NCBI GenBank assembly: GCA_030522415.1
Contig: CM060107.1
Location: 51,340,307 to 51,404,306 of the forward strand
Source of the DNA: Channallabes apus
Lineage: Eukaryota > Chordata > Actinopteri > Siluriformes > Clariidae
Length of the DNA stretch: 64,000 nucleotides
Direction: 5' to 3'
Both the position numbers and the translations under genes were made by a program. How positions within the stretch are numbered: position 1 is the stretch's first letter; every line of letters begins with the position of its first letter. Positions 1 through 9,811 of this stretch are shown here, piece by piece. Below the pieces are notes generated by a model. It searched no databases. It saw only the letters and a program-made list of their open reading frames with translations, and was not told where the DNA came from.

Positions 1-201
1 TAATGAAATATATTTCATGCTGTATATATTTAGTAATTTTATACAGCTGGTTTTATTTTATTATAATCTGGATGATTGTAAACAGTTTTAAAAGTGTAGT
101 TTTGTCATTTCTGGATTTTCTTTTCCTGTTCTGGAAACGTTCACAACAAATATGAATCACTAAAAGTGTTAATGACGTTAATGCAGTGAATTAATCGTTA
201 C

Positions 202-273
202 CTTTTCCAGATGTTTCAGAGTTTGTGGTCATTTTGTCCTCGACCACCAGGGTTGGTTTTGTAGGTGTGACGT
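202..273 (-). CDS. Stalk exon 2 of V-set receptor gene (unit B)
   Basis: A 72-nt exon between an acceptor (CTTGTAG) and a donor (GTAACG), phase 1-1, encoding 24 residues rich in Thr, Pro, Ser and Lys (starts DVTPTKPTLVVEDK, ends ETSGK). Such composition suits an extracellular stalk or hinge between the Ig domain and the membrane. Near-identical exons occur at 42691-42762 and 49891-49962, always about 130 bp downstream of stalk exon 1. It should belong to the receptor whose Ig exon is at 7094-7402. The transmembrane exon would lie left of the window: bases 1-110 resemble the intron just upstream of the transmembrane exon at 23.8 kb. Splice sites are read by eye; no transcript evidence. Confidence 0.65.
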
Positions 274-302
274 CTACAAGAACTAGAAGAAAAAGATAAA
301 TG

Positions 303-304
<2 letters not shown>

Positions 305-342
<38 letters not shown>
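305..342. repeat. (GT)n microsatellite
   Basis: Uninterrupted GT dinucleotide run in the intron between the two stalk exons. The paralogous introns near 42.8 kb and 50.0 kb carry shorter runs, so it is length-variable between copies. Confidence 0.95.
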
Positions 343-343
<1 letters not shown>

Positions 344-421
344 GTGTTTGAGTTTGGCTCCAAGCTGATGCATTAACCTGCACTAACTATCCTGACTGTG
401 TGTTACAGTGGTGTGTAGTAC

Positions 422-478
422 CTGCTGTGGAAGTGGGTTTGGTCTTTGGTCTGGGTGTTGAAGGTCTTCTTGTGGCAT
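422..478 (-). CDS. Stalk exon 1 of V-set receptor gene (unit B)
   Basis: A 57-nt exon, phase 1-1, flanked by acceptor TGTGCAG and donor GTACTA. It encodes 19 residues, nearly all Thr, Ser, Pro, Lys or Arg (DATRRPSTPRPKTKPTSTA), as expected for an O-glycosylated stalk. Paralogues at 42891-42947 and 50097-50153 differ at very few positions; the first codons differ (GATGCC here, GAGGCC there). In transcript order it precedes the exon at 202-273 and follows the Ig exon at 7094-7402. About 5.2 kb of transposon-rich intron separates it from that Ig exon. Confidence 0.65.
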
Positions 479-644
479 CTGCACAGAGAAAAACATTTAA
501 TCTGTTCTAAAAATCCAGGAAATGTAGTGTGGATCAGAACACACACTCAGATAATCCATAATCATGAACACACACATGGAAAATGGACAGAACATGAAAC
601 ACAAGCATTTTTCTCTTTTTTGGGAGTAAAATTAGACAATAAAT

Positions 645-1918
645 TGTGGCGTGTGCGGGGCGGCGGCTGACGACCGTCATGCCTTGCGGGGGTTTTCTCT
701 GTCTACCATGAGAGAGAAGGGTGTTTAGGTTAGTGGCTTCGGCCATGTTGGGTGCATGTATGTGTGTGTGCTTGACCTGTGTATGTGTGCTTGTGCTGAG
801 AGTAATAAACTACTCCCCAGCCATTTGCATTGGGGAGCAAGTAAGCTAACTCGTCCTCCAAGATCCCTGCTAGCATCGAAAAACACTACATTGGTGTCAG
901 AAGTGGGATGGAGAGTTTCGAGTTGGAGCGAACGGCGGAGGACCTGCGAAAGATTCAGGAGGGCCGCCGAGTTGCAGCACAACTCCGGAAGAAGAAGCAT
1001 CTCCCGGACGGAACCAGTGCCAGTAAAGCGGCACGATGAAAGCGGAGCGGCGAGATGATGATCCCGGCGCTGGATCTCGGAGCGGAGCCCAACGTTGACG
1101 CTGCGCAAGTGCCGGAGCAAGCTACAGCTCCGTGCCGGCGATGCGCGCCGCAGCTGCGCCTTCCCTCCTACAACGGGCCGTCGAACCCTACGCGTTCTTC
1201 GCCCAAGTGGAGCTAGCCGCCGATTTCGCAGGCTGGTCTCCGGCAGAAACGGCTGTAAGGGTAGCACTCTCGCTGAAGGGCGACGCGCTCCAGGCATTGG
1301 AAGATCTCCGGTCTGATGAGCGGAAGGACTGGGCAAAGCTCCGAGAGTCGCTTCACCTCCGGTTCGGCCCCGGTGACCGTCAAGAAGCAGCGTGCGAGGA
1401 GCTGGCGGTCCGCGAGGCTATCCAGAGTGCGAGCCCAATAAACAGGAAGAGCTAGCGTATCGCGCTTTTCTTTGAGGGCTCCAACCGCCGCGGCTCCGTG
1501 AGCACATCAGGTTAGCAGCACCAGCTTCCCTTACCGAGGCGCTACGCGCAGCACAGCGCGCTGAACCCATAACTGCGGTGCAACACGGCGAAAGAGCCGA
1601 GCGACCGCCCGCAGCTCGGGGGCACTTGGTAGGTGAATCTAGCTGGGGAAAGGGCTACCAGTCACGGCTAAGCCACGAACTAGCCTCCGGGGTTTCGCGG
1701 CGGTGCCGAGGCAACGTTCCTAGGATTGAGGGACAGCGTACCCCAGCAGCCGTCGAACAAGCGCCGGTGGTCGTGCCAGGTGAACATCCGGGCAGCAAAG
1801 CGCGTCGTCGGTACTGCGAGCGAGGTGAAGAGCGCATGTGCCGAGTTACTCCCTCGCCGAGAGCATCGCCCGCAGTCGTTTCACCTGCGCCGCCGCTGGT
1901 CAGTGAACACTCACTGAC
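645..1918 (+). mobile_element. Internally deleted Ty3/Gypsy element (5' LTR, gag, jump to post-RNase H)
   Basis: Bases 645-890 are a diverged 246-bp LTR of the family that is intact at 9521-14555 (there on the minus strand), beginning TGTGGCG and ending ACTACA. A primer site follows at 892-909 (TGGTGTCAGAAGTGGGAT, complementary to the 3' end of tRNA-Leu). From 910 the sequence matches gag but has an in-frame stop near 1037 and frameshifts. Near 1760 it jumps to the pol segment between RNase H and integrase (the RRYCERGEER motif, compare CRYCERVEER in the intact copy) and stops near 1918. Protease, RT, RNase H, integrase and the 3' LTR are missing. It replaces the host sequence that follows 'attagacaat' in the paralogous units at 43.1 kb and 50.3 kb. 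Confidence 0.85.
910..1918 (+). pseudogene. Gypsy gag-pol remnant, non-coding
   Basis: The first residues (MESFELERTAEDL) match the gag start of the intact element. A TGA near 1037 and indels break the frame: the conserved AFFAQVELAADFAGWSP segment is in a different frame at about 1192-1245. The 3' part belongs to the linker between RNase H and integrase. No CCHC knuckle, RT or integrase motif remains. It is not translatable as one protein. Confidence 0.8.
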
Positions 1919-2148
1919 TCTTTATTCAGTGTACAACCTGGAGAATGAACAAATATCAACATATTGCATTGCTGTTACAACATATTGCATTGCTGTTACA
2001 ACATCCAGCCTGTGGTGGATTAACAACATCTAAACAACATCTAGTGGAGTTTGTGTTCACCTTAAATGTTCAGTAAAATAAAACAGAAAAACAATCCACT
2101 AGCTTTAAAATGTTCCACATTTTAGAGAAACTTTACAATTCTAACTCA

Positions 2149-2200
<52 letters not shown>
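1919..2200. other. Unassigned spacer with short tandem duplication and CA tract
   Basis: No gene seen. A unit of about 21 bp (acatattgcattgctgttac) is present twice in tandem at about 1968-2010. A (CA)n tract at about 2151-2200 is the target of the next insertion. Confidence 0.6.
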
Positions 2201-2204
<4 letters not shown>

Positions 2205-2440
2205 GGCGGACTGGGACCAAATAGTGGCCCTGGACTTTCTGGCCCACTGCAGCCCACATCATAATACATTGGCTCATTAATGTAGAGATAAATTTTTAAC
2301 ACCAGTTACTAGTATAAAAATATAACACAATACAGAAATCAATGCTATTTAATCATATTATTTGAAGTATCACTGAACATATATTGGGTCATATTAGTAA
2401 AACAAAGAAACAGTGGAAAGAACATCAAGACAAACTACAT

Positions 2441-3245
2441 CTTCTTCTTCTTTGTCTTTCGGCTGTTCCCTTTCAGGGGTCGCCACAGCGAATCATCTGC
2501 CTCCATCTAACCCTATCCTCTGCATCCTCTTCTCTCACACCAACTAACGTCATGTCCTCTCTCACTGCATCCATGAATCTCCACTTTGGTCTTCCTCTAG
2601 ACCTCCTGCCTGGCAGTTCCAACCTCAGCATCATTCTACCGATATAATCACACTCTCTCCTCTGAACATGTCCAAACCACCTCAATCTGGCCTCTCTGAC
2701 TTTATCTCCAAAACATCTAACATGGGTTGTCCCTCTGATGAACTGATTCTTGATCCTATCCATCCTTGTCACTCCCAAAGAGAACCTCAACATCTTCAGC
2801 TCTGCTACCACTAGCTCTGCCTCCTGTCTTTTCTTCAGTGCCACTGTCTCTAAGCCGTAGAGCATCGCTGGTCTCACCACTGTCCTGTACATCTTTCCTT
2901 TCATTATCGCTGATACTCTATCATCGCACAACACACCTGACACTTTTCTCCACCCATTCCAACCTGCCTGTACTCGTCTCTTCACCTCCTTTCCACACTC
3001 TCCATTGCTCGGGTTGACCATAACTACTTAAAATCCTGCATCTTCTTTACTTCTGCTCCTCTTGGGTCCCTCTCATTTACACACATGTATTCCGTCTTGC
3101 TGTGGCTAACCTTCATTCCTCTGCTTTCCAGAGCGTACCTCCACCTCTCCAAATTTTCCTCCACCTGTTCCCTGCTCTCGCTATGAAGCACAATGTCATC
3201 TGCAAACATCATAGTCCATGGAGACTCCTGTCTAACCTTATCTGT
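2441..3245 (-). mobile_element. 5'-truncated non-LTR retrotransposon (RTE-like) nested in the hAT-like element
   Basis: On the minus strand this encodes the last part of a reverse transcriptase: the FADDIVLHS box near 3190, then, after a frameshift near 3021, the thumb and C-terminal region (SLGVTRMD, ARLRWFGHVQR, GRPKWRFMD, ending IRCGDP) to about 2473. The 3' end is followed by a (GAA)n tail, read as cttcttcttctt at 2441-2452. The 10-bp duplication caaactacat flanks it at 2431-2440 and 3246-3255, giving exact borders and showing it inserted into a pre-existing element. Family name (Expander-like or other RTE) is a recollection, not tested. The copy is dead: truncated and frameshifted. Confidence 0.8.
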
Positions 3246-3255
3246 CAAACTACAT

Positions 3256-3653
3256 ACAAATCTATAAAGACAATATTTTACAAAGAATGGCAATAAAACT
3301 GAACAGGTAAGCTGAAATAAAATCAGTAGCAGCATTAGCTCACGCTAGTAAACTCGTTACTTATCTTAATTATTATGGTAGTCAATATTAATTCGAAATA
3401 AGGCTGAGAAACATTATTTTGAATTAATATTGACTACCATAATAATTACTAGCACAGGTTAATGCTGCTACTGATTTTATTCCAGCTTAATGATGAACTT
3501 ATTGTTCTTTCCTTTGTTTTACAAATACGACCCAGTATATGTTCAGTGATACTTTTTTATTTATGTTTTTGTTTGTGTTATATTTTTATACTAGTACTGT
3601 ATGTGGTTTTAAAAATTAATCTCCACTTTATTGAGCCAGTGTATTATGATGTG
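3256..3653. repeat. Core of a long imperfect palindrome
   Basis: Sequence at 3303-3391 is repeated inverted at 3423-3490 around a loop of about 31 bp; for example taattattatggtagtcaat near 3371 faces its complement near 3430. The pairing continues outwards: about 2285-2440 (left of the LINE) matches about 3495-3640 inverted. The arms are therefore some 350-400 bp once the LINE is removed, and could fold as a long hairpin. Confidence 0.75.
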
Positions 3654-4428
3654 ATGGGATGTGGTAAGCTGCTGGATCCAGCCTCGCTGTCCCTGACTGT
3701 AATGTTAGAGCAATCAGAGCGGAACTGGAACTTTCCCTCACACCAAAGGCAGAATCTGTTCATTTGAAGCATTTCACACCATTTACCTCTAAAGCTTTTT
3801 CTTATTTTCGTGTACTTTTCAGCTCCACCTTTTCTGCTTCCTCCTTTTCATTCATTGAAATTATTAATAATTTGTTCAAAGAAATTCGCTGCATCGAGAA
3901 AGGATCAATATCTCTCCCTCCGTAAATTAAAAGTGAAGGTGTCTAATTTTGAGGGTGGGCAAAACATCTGCATGCGCGGAAACATAAACACACAGTTAGC
4001 TTCTCCGCTATATTTGTAATGTTGCTCACGGCAGCGTAACAGCCCGTTAATTCATGCTCGTGTACTGATGAGATGGACAAACTGCTCAATGCCCCTGGTC
4101 TTTTGTTTGCTGCATTGTCAGGTTATAGTACAAACTTTCGGGTGGATCCCGTTCACACACACCGGACCTCATTACCCACAATGCATCTCCCGCAGTGGAC
4201 TACACTCCCGTAAACAGCTGTCGTAAATCAACCTCTCTCTCTCCTGCAACATCACGCTCTTTGTCGGCGGCGCCCGTGCGAACGACGCGCTCATCCATAT
4301 GATTAGGAAAGAGATGCAATATTATGGTTTCTGTCATTTTTTATATATTTGTGTACTGACTGGGCCGGACCACACTGGCCAGCGGCCCAACGGGAAAACT
4401 CCCGGTACTCCAGATGTCCAGTCCGCCC

Positions 4429-4464
<36 letters not shown>

Positions 4465-4696
4465 CTCCGACCCTGTAATCCACTAGGAGTTCACATTGTC
4501 CTCTGGTAATGCAGTGTGATAGCAACATCTACGGTCTTCACCTGTCATTATTAATGTACTAACTAATGTCTCTTCGGTCAATTTGGTTATCTGGAAGCCT
4601 TAACATGACCCTGTTCATGAGGACATTAGGACATTTGTCTGTTTGCCAGCAGAGGTTACAGAATACAGGAAAACAAGAAGAAGAAACCAGAGAGAT

Positions 4697-4855
4697 GGTG
4701 GTGGCTCAGTGTGTTAAGGCTCTGAGTTACTGTACTGATCAGAAGGCCAGCTGATTGAGCCCCAGCTCTGCAAGGTTGCTGCTGTTGGGTCATTGAGCAA
4801 GTCCTTAACCCTGTCTGCTCCAGTGGTGCCATGACACCAACAACCTGGACCAAAC
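4697..4855 (+). mobile_element. tRNA-headed SINE, copy 1
   Basis: Begins ggtggtggctcagtgtgtta (A-box like) with a B-box-like stretch near 4740-4760, then the text gtcattgagcaagtccttaa typical of this fish SINE. Copies lie at 8391-8594 and 53841-53960. The flanking 250 bp upstream is also shared among the three loci, so they travelled as segmental copies and not only by retroposition. Confidence 0.7.
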
Positions 4856-5600
4856 TGTGCACATGAGTGGGATGTAAGCGGGAGATACGCTGCACCCCGG
4901 GGACTTCAAAGGTGAGCACGCTAGCTGTTGATGCACCAGACTGAGCACACTATGCTCTCAGTATACCAGCCTGAGTACGCTACACCAGACTGAGCACACA
5001 ATACCGCCATTTCACATGTTTAGCCTCATTTCATCTGAGTTCCACCAGTTCACCTTTTGGAGCTTGTTTCATAAAAGGCGAGTGGATTGAACGCCGCCGA
5101 TTCTCCTGTCTGAGTATGACAGCAGCAGGTAAGAAGAGCGATGCCAGACACCCCAATAACTTCAAAGGCGGAAGCACTGTTTTAGCGCCACATTGGAAAA
5201 AACAGAGAAAAGGCCTGCCTAGTCTAAATGGATATACTGTAAATACAGATACAAGTGTAGTATTTTATTTGTTTGTTTGTTTGTTTGCTTGCTTTAAGAA
5301 ATCTTTCCTGAAAAGTTCACAGATAGATCAACTACACAACCATGTGGGAAGGAAAAAAAAGTAAACCTGAAGCACAGGAGAAGCTGCAGTGATGGGGATG
5401 TAGACAGAAAAAGACATTTCCACAATGTTAACAAAAAAAACTTGTACATTAAAATGTAAATGACATATAGGGACATATAGGGACGTGTCCACAATGTGCA
5501 CCACTAAAATAAAGCCAAATCCACGCCTAACAAAACATGTGGTTTTGCAGTTCTTTATAACAACAAATTATTTTGCACCAGTGATTTAGTGCATGTGAGT
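4856..5600. other. Unassigned duplicated non-coding block
   Basis: 4856-4990 matches 53985-54120 (gagcac...cctgagtacgctac). 5440-5560 matches 14985-15065 and 58485-58575. Nothing coding is supported; the short open frame at 5116-5364 has no recognisable content. Confidence 0.5.
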
Positions 5601-5842
5601 CTAAAGCTGATACACACTTCCTCTCTTGAGTGTCTCATGAATCGTGCCATAAAGCATGTCTCTTGGACTTTCCTGATTTAAACATATCTTCCTCTGAACA
5701 GTTTATATTACGATGTATCTGCTACTTATGAAGAGAAATGAGAAATTTCATTCATTCGTCTCATTATTATTATCTGCACATTTTTCTCACACATCCACAC
5801 TTCCAATTATTTTCTTTTCTATAATTATTATTATTATTATTA

Positions 5843-5888
<46 letters not shown>

Positions 5889-6470
5889 TTATTTTTTGTT
5901 ACATTTCTTTAATTTTTGTGAAGCTGCTTTGAGACAATGACCATTGTTAAAAGCGCTATATAAATAAAATTGAAAAAAATTGAATTGAACTTATGATCTG
6001 TAAATCCTTCATAACGGCTCTAATCTGAGTTGCTGTTCGTTAATTCTGAGGCTGGTAACTTTAAATAAACTTCTCGTCTGCAGCAGGTAAGTTTTGGTCT
6101 CACTTTCCAGGGATGGTCTTCATGAGAGACAGTTTCTTCATGAGAGCTGATGAGTTTTGCAAATGCACTTATCTGTATTGTTTTTGCAAAAACTGTTCCA
6201 GAACAGATAACCTTTGTGCTTTATATAACTCATAATGATGTGACTTCTGCTGAGATCATATTGCTCAGGAGACGTACAGTAGGTGCATGTTTTGATAGTT
6301 TGAAGTTTTGTGAGATGCATAAAAAACTGAGAGAGATATTGTCCTCTAGGCCTAAATCAAGAAAACGGAAAGCCATCGGTCTTCACAGCACAATTCGTCT
6401 GATGTATGTCCTTCATTAAGTGCCAAAGTTTGTAGACTTACAGTAAAGAATGCACCGATAATTGTAGGAA
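5600..6470. mobile_element. Tc1/mariner-like non-autonomous remnant, interrupted
   Basis: Text such as ttttggtctcactttccagg and cttcatgagagacagtttc matches related copies at 8613-9483 and 18640-19110. An insertion at 5732-5988 splits it, with acttatga duplicated at 5724-5731 and 5989-5996. No transposase frame survives. Confidence 0.55.
5732..5988 (+). mobile_element. SINE/L2-tail-like insertion with (ATT)n
   Basis: Contains a long ATT microsatellite (about 5822-5890), then gctgctttgagacaatgacc and aagcgctatataaataaa, the 3' tail common to fish V-SINE and L2-type retroposons (family from memory). The flanking 8-bp duplication acttatga makes the borders exact. Confidence 0.6.
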
Positions 6471-7093
6471 TAACCAGAGGACATAATTTTGCACTGTGGT
6501 GGTCAGAGCACAGCATACAGTTATAGCTCTGTGCTTTCCTCAAAGGACGTTTCAACTGAGTCAAGCAAAAATATTTAGAGGCTTGTGACACAGGCGATAA
6601 CAACAAGAAAATGTTTTCTTTCATTTACACGAGTGAAAGATTATTGAGTGTCATTTGGAATGTAAATGTCTCATCATCATTTGTCACACTCATGGTCAAG
6701 TGTTGATTCCACAGAACACAAACTACACAATGTTCACATGTTCTTTTAACTCAAAACAAATCTTATGAAGGTTTTGCAGGAGTTTTACTACAATATACAG
6801 TAACAGGAGATAGAACATGTCTAGTCTGTTTTTATCTTGTGTTCGTCTGCAGGGGGATTATGATTAATATATAATCATATTGAGGACTATAACTGAGTGG
6901 AAAGATCAGAAATAAATCTATGTTTATTACACTAGGGGGCGACATAGAGCAATAAAGTGATAATTAAATGTGTAGGTGATTATCTGGTCTGTTAATCAGG
7001 TGTGAGTTGTTATCTGGTCGATCTACAACATCAGATTAATCTGTCATGAGATTATCACTGAAGTAGCATTGTGTATAAAAACTAATCATTTAC
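6471..7093. other. Receptor intron, shared block, no gene
   Basis: 6490-6600 matches 19255-19370. 6870-7093 matches the 3' flanks of all other Ig exons (for example 16290-16511, 44100-44316, 51215-51428, 59770-59990). Nothing coding is seen. Confidence 0.6.
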
Positions 7094-7402
7094 CTTCAAC
7101 AGTGAGGCTGATGTATCTGTTTTCACCACCTTCAACACTACACGTGTAATCTCCTCCATCCTCTACAGTCAGGTGTGATATGAGCAGAGAGAGATTTCCT
7201 GAAGAGTGATCATTAACCAGCTGAAATCTGTCTTTGTACTGATCACTCTCAGGAGATATCTCTACCCAGTAATTTATGTCTTTGCTCCATGTGAATGTCC
7301 CAGGTGTTCTATGGAGGCCAGTGCAGGAGCAGGGCAGCAGTACTGAGTCTCCTGTGTATGCAGTGATGTCTTCTATCTCTCCGGATCGTTCCAGTCTGCA
7401 GC
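7094..7402 (-). CDS. V-set Ig domain exon, receptor unit B
   Basis: A 309-nt, phase 1-1 exon bounded by acceptor TCCTACAG and donor GTAAAT. It encodes one V-type Ig domain of 103 residues. The B-strand cysteine is in DSVLLPCSC (with a second, adjacent Cys), the C-strand Trp in GTFTW, a glycosylation sequon at NLS, and the F-strand motif is DGGDYTC. There is no J-like GXG motif visible at the end (ISLTVEG). It resembles clustered fish innate receptor families such as NITR, DICP or CD300-like, but I cannot choose between them. It is one codon shorter than its four paralogues, in the C-C' loop. The open frame reads on into the upstream intron, so that extension should not be taken as protein. 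Stalk exons are at 422-478 and 202-273. Confidence 0.8.
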
Positions 7403-8038
7403 CTGTAGGAACACACACATTAACAGACATCAACATCTGCAACATCTGTACAGAACTAAACCCAACCTGTACTGTTCAAAACTCACTAACGTTCACAAGG
7501 GGAATGGAATTAAAATATGAAAATGTGAAAAGATAACATGCTCTAAATAGATATATTGTAAATACAGTTACAAGTGCAGTGTTTGTTTACTTCACCTTAA
7601 AGGTTCACAGATAGTTCACACACATATAGATGGAGCCATTTTAAATGACTGGCCAGTACATGACAGGACACAAGACAATAGGTGACGTGTCTCTGCCTGA
7701 CCCATGTTACCTGTGATGATGCAGTGAATTTAGCTCCGCCCTGTTAACTTCCATATGCATTGGGATAAACCATGACTTTGGTATACAAAAATAAATCTGT
7801 GTTTGTCTCCTCAGGTTTTATCCTGTAAATATTGTGGTGAAGGTTCACACAGGATTAATATGAAATGTTGTTCTTCTATATAATTCTTGTTTATTATTTT
7901 TCAATACACTTTACATTTGTACACTGATTACTGTGTTCACTCTTTTGCTCTCTCTTTATAAGTGTATACGCACTGATTACCATTTTAACACTCATGATAC
8001 AGTTTTGGTGTTTTCGAGCAATTTAATTTTAAACATCA

Positions 8039-8040
<2 letters not shown>
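7403..8040. other. Conserved 5' flank of the Ig exon
   Basis: Intronic block repeated upstream of every Ig exon in the window (16824-17440, 47609-48060 with 44629-44811, 51741-52370, 60303-60930). It contains the target of the Tol2-like insertion in unit D (gtgcagtgtttgtttact here near 7576-7593). No coding evidence. Confidence 0.65.

Positions 8041-8083
<43 letters not shown>
8041..8083. repeat. (AC)n microsatellite
   Basis: Uninterrupted AC run. Confidence 0.95.
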
Positions 8084-8085
<2 letters not shown>

Positions 8086-8390
8086 GATGAGAACACACAG
8101 GATTGTTATTGCTGTACAAAGTTATCTGTGTATTTTTCCCTCCTTTCCCCCAGTCCTCCTCCGACCCTGTAATCCACTAGGAGTTCACATTGTCCTCTGG
8201 TAATGCAGTGTGATAGCAACATCTACGCTCTTCACCTGTCATTATTAATGTACTAACTAATGTCTCTTTGGTCGATTTGGTTATCTGGAAGCCTTAACAT
8301 GACCCTGTTCATGAGGACATTAGGACATTTGTCTGTTTGTCAGCAGAGGTTACAGAATACAGGAACAAAAGTAGAAAACAATAGAGAGAC

Positions 8391-8594
8391 GGTGGTGGCT
8401 CAGTGTGTTAAGGCTCTGAGTTACTGGTCAGAAGGTCAGCTGATTGAGCCACAGCTCCGCCAGGTTGCCGCTGTTAAGACCTAGAGCAAGGCCCTGAACC
8501 CTGTCTGCTCCACGAGTGCTGTGAAATGGCCGACCCTGCGCTCTGACCCCTGCCAACTAACAAGAAGCTGGGATACTGTATGCGAAGTACTGTA
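8391..8594 (+). mobile_element. tRNA-headed SINE, copy 2
   Basis: The most complete copy: ggtggtggctcagtgtgtta at the head, gaaggtcagctgattgagcc in the B-box position, and a tail ending aagctgggatactgtatgcg. Upstream 8160-8390 also matches 4460-4690 and 53610-53840. Confidence 0.7.
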
Positions 8595-8612
8595 TATATA
8601 TATATATATATA

Positions 8613-9480
8613 CTACCGTTCAAAAGTTTTAGGTCACTTTCTAACTCCATGATGGTTCCTGATGTTTATTTCTTTCTACATTGTAAAGTTTTGCTGAAGG
8701 CGTCCAAAAATTGCATGAATCTCCTTTGAACAGTTGATATTGAGATGTTTCTGCTACTTCTGCTCTGTCAAGACTTCATAACGCCTCTAACCTGAGCTTC
8801 TGTTAATTGGTCATTTTTCAGGCTGATAACTCTAAATGAACTTCTCGTCTGCGGCAGAGGGAGGTTTTGGTCTCGTCCTCCTGGGACGGCCTTCATGAGA
8901 GACAGTTTCATTATGGTGCTGGACGGATTTTGCAAATGCACTTGACACAATACTGTTCTTGCAGGAACTATTACAGAAAGGCCGACCTCTGTGTCTTACA
9001 ATAACAACTAACTGGTGTTTTTGTTGTTGTTACGTAATTACCTAATTCCATATGTGTTATTTTATAGTTTTGAAATCCTCAGTATTGTTGTCATTCATTC
9101 ATTCATCTTCTATACCGCTTAATCCTGTGTTCAGGGTCGCGGGGGACCTGGAGCCTATCCCAGCAGACTTCGGGCACTAGGCGGGGTACACGCTGGACAG
9201 GGTGCCAATCCATCGCAGGGCACACACACACATACACACACTCACACACCCATTCACACACTACGGGCAATTTGGGAACGCCAATTAGCCTAACCTGCAT
9301 ATCTTTGGATTGTGGGAGGAAACCGGAGTACCCGGAGGAAACCCACCAAGCACGGGGAGAACATGCAAACTCCATGCACACAGAGACGGGAACCCAGACC
9401 CTGGAGGTGCAAGGCGACAGTGCTAACCACTACACCACCGTGCCGCCCAGTATTGTTGTAGATCTGAAACTTTTGAACAG

Positions 9481-9483
<3 letters not shown>
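8613..9483. mobile_element. Tc1/mariner-like MITE with TIRs, interrupted by a SINE
   Basis: Terminal inverted repeats CTACCGTTCAAAAGTTT (8613-8629) and AAACTTTTGAACAGTAG (9467-9483), one mismatch, sitting in TA-rich flanks as expected for TA-targeting elements. The interior is the same family as 5600-6470 and 18640-19110 and codes for nothing intact. A SINE at 9092-9447 is inserted within it. Confidence 0.75.
9092..9447 (-). mobile_element. tRNA-derived SINE with (ATGA)n tail
   Basis: Read on the minus strand it starts with a tRNA-like head (gtggtgtagtggttagcac, then a B-box-like ggttcccgtctc) and ends in an ATGA-repeat tail, seen on the plus strand as tcattcattcattc at 9092. The 12-bp duplication cagtattgttgt flanks it (9080-9091 and 9448-9459). 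Other copies: 17812-18194, 32420-32778, and truncated ones at 14757-14961, 48720-49022, 58283-58457. Confidence 0.8.

Positions 9484-9520
<37 letters not shown>
9484..9520. repeat. (AT)n microsatellite
   Basis: AT run that forms the left flank of the Gypsy insertion. The same TATAT sequence resumes at 14557, consistent with a TATAT target duplication but not decisive in such sequence. Confidence 0.9.
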
Positions 9521-9523
<3 letters not shown>

Positions 9524-9766
9524 AGCGTTTTTCAACACTAAGCAGGGATCTTGGAGGACGAGTGAGCTTGGTGGCTACCCAATGTAATGACTGGGAGTAT
9601 TTTATTATCTCAGCACAAGCATAAACACACATACAGGTCAAAACACACACACCCACATGCTTAAACATGGCCGAAGCCACTAACCTAAAACCAACATCCC
9701 ACCCATGGTGAACACAACCATAATGCTGGACCAAAGCCGGCGATCGCCAGCCCCGCTCACGCCACA
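9521..9766 (-). repeat. 3' LTR of the Gypsy element
   Basis: Reads TGTGGCG to CGCTACA in the sense direction. The purine-rich GGTGGGGGCAG directly precedes it on the minus strand (about 9767-9779), as expected for second-strand priming. Confidence 0.9.
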
Positions 9767-9811
9767 CTGCCCCCACCCGACCTGTGACCGTCCCCGGTCA
9801 CCCCTAATCCT

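Larger units (their letters stand above)
2201..4431. mobile_element. hAT-like non-autonomous transposon with internal long palindrome
   Basis: The ends are inverted copies of each other: CAGGGGCGGACTGG at 2201-2214 and CCAGTCCGCCCCTG at 4418-4431. The flanks on both sides are CACACACA, which fits an 8-bp target duplication, although the site is a CA microsatellite so the duplication alone is weak. No transposase is visible. Inside, about 2250-3391 (excluding the LINE) is repeated in inverse orientation at about 3423-3653. A second copy of the family, with better target-site evidence, is at 45336-46928. Confidence 0.75.

Noticed and set aside
725..1336. Minus-strand open frame of 203 codons
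   Set aside because: Antisense to the Gypsy gag remnant, Arg/Ser-rich by composition, no motif.
5713..5940. Hydrophobic 75-codon ORF
   Set aside because: Produced by translation of an ATT microsatellite.
6490..6600. Interferon-type regulatory site in the block shared with 19255-19370
   Set aside because: GAAAC-like words are not at ISRE spacing and differ between the two copies.
7276..7536. Plus-strand open frames over each Ig exon (also 16697, 44502, 51614, 60176)
   Set aside because: They are antisense to well-bounded V-set exons and have no domain or start context of their own.
8391..8480. Possible functional tRNA gene
   Set aside because: A- and B-box-like heads are followed by SINE bodies and are repeated; no cloverleaf could be drawn, so they are tRNA-derived SINEs.
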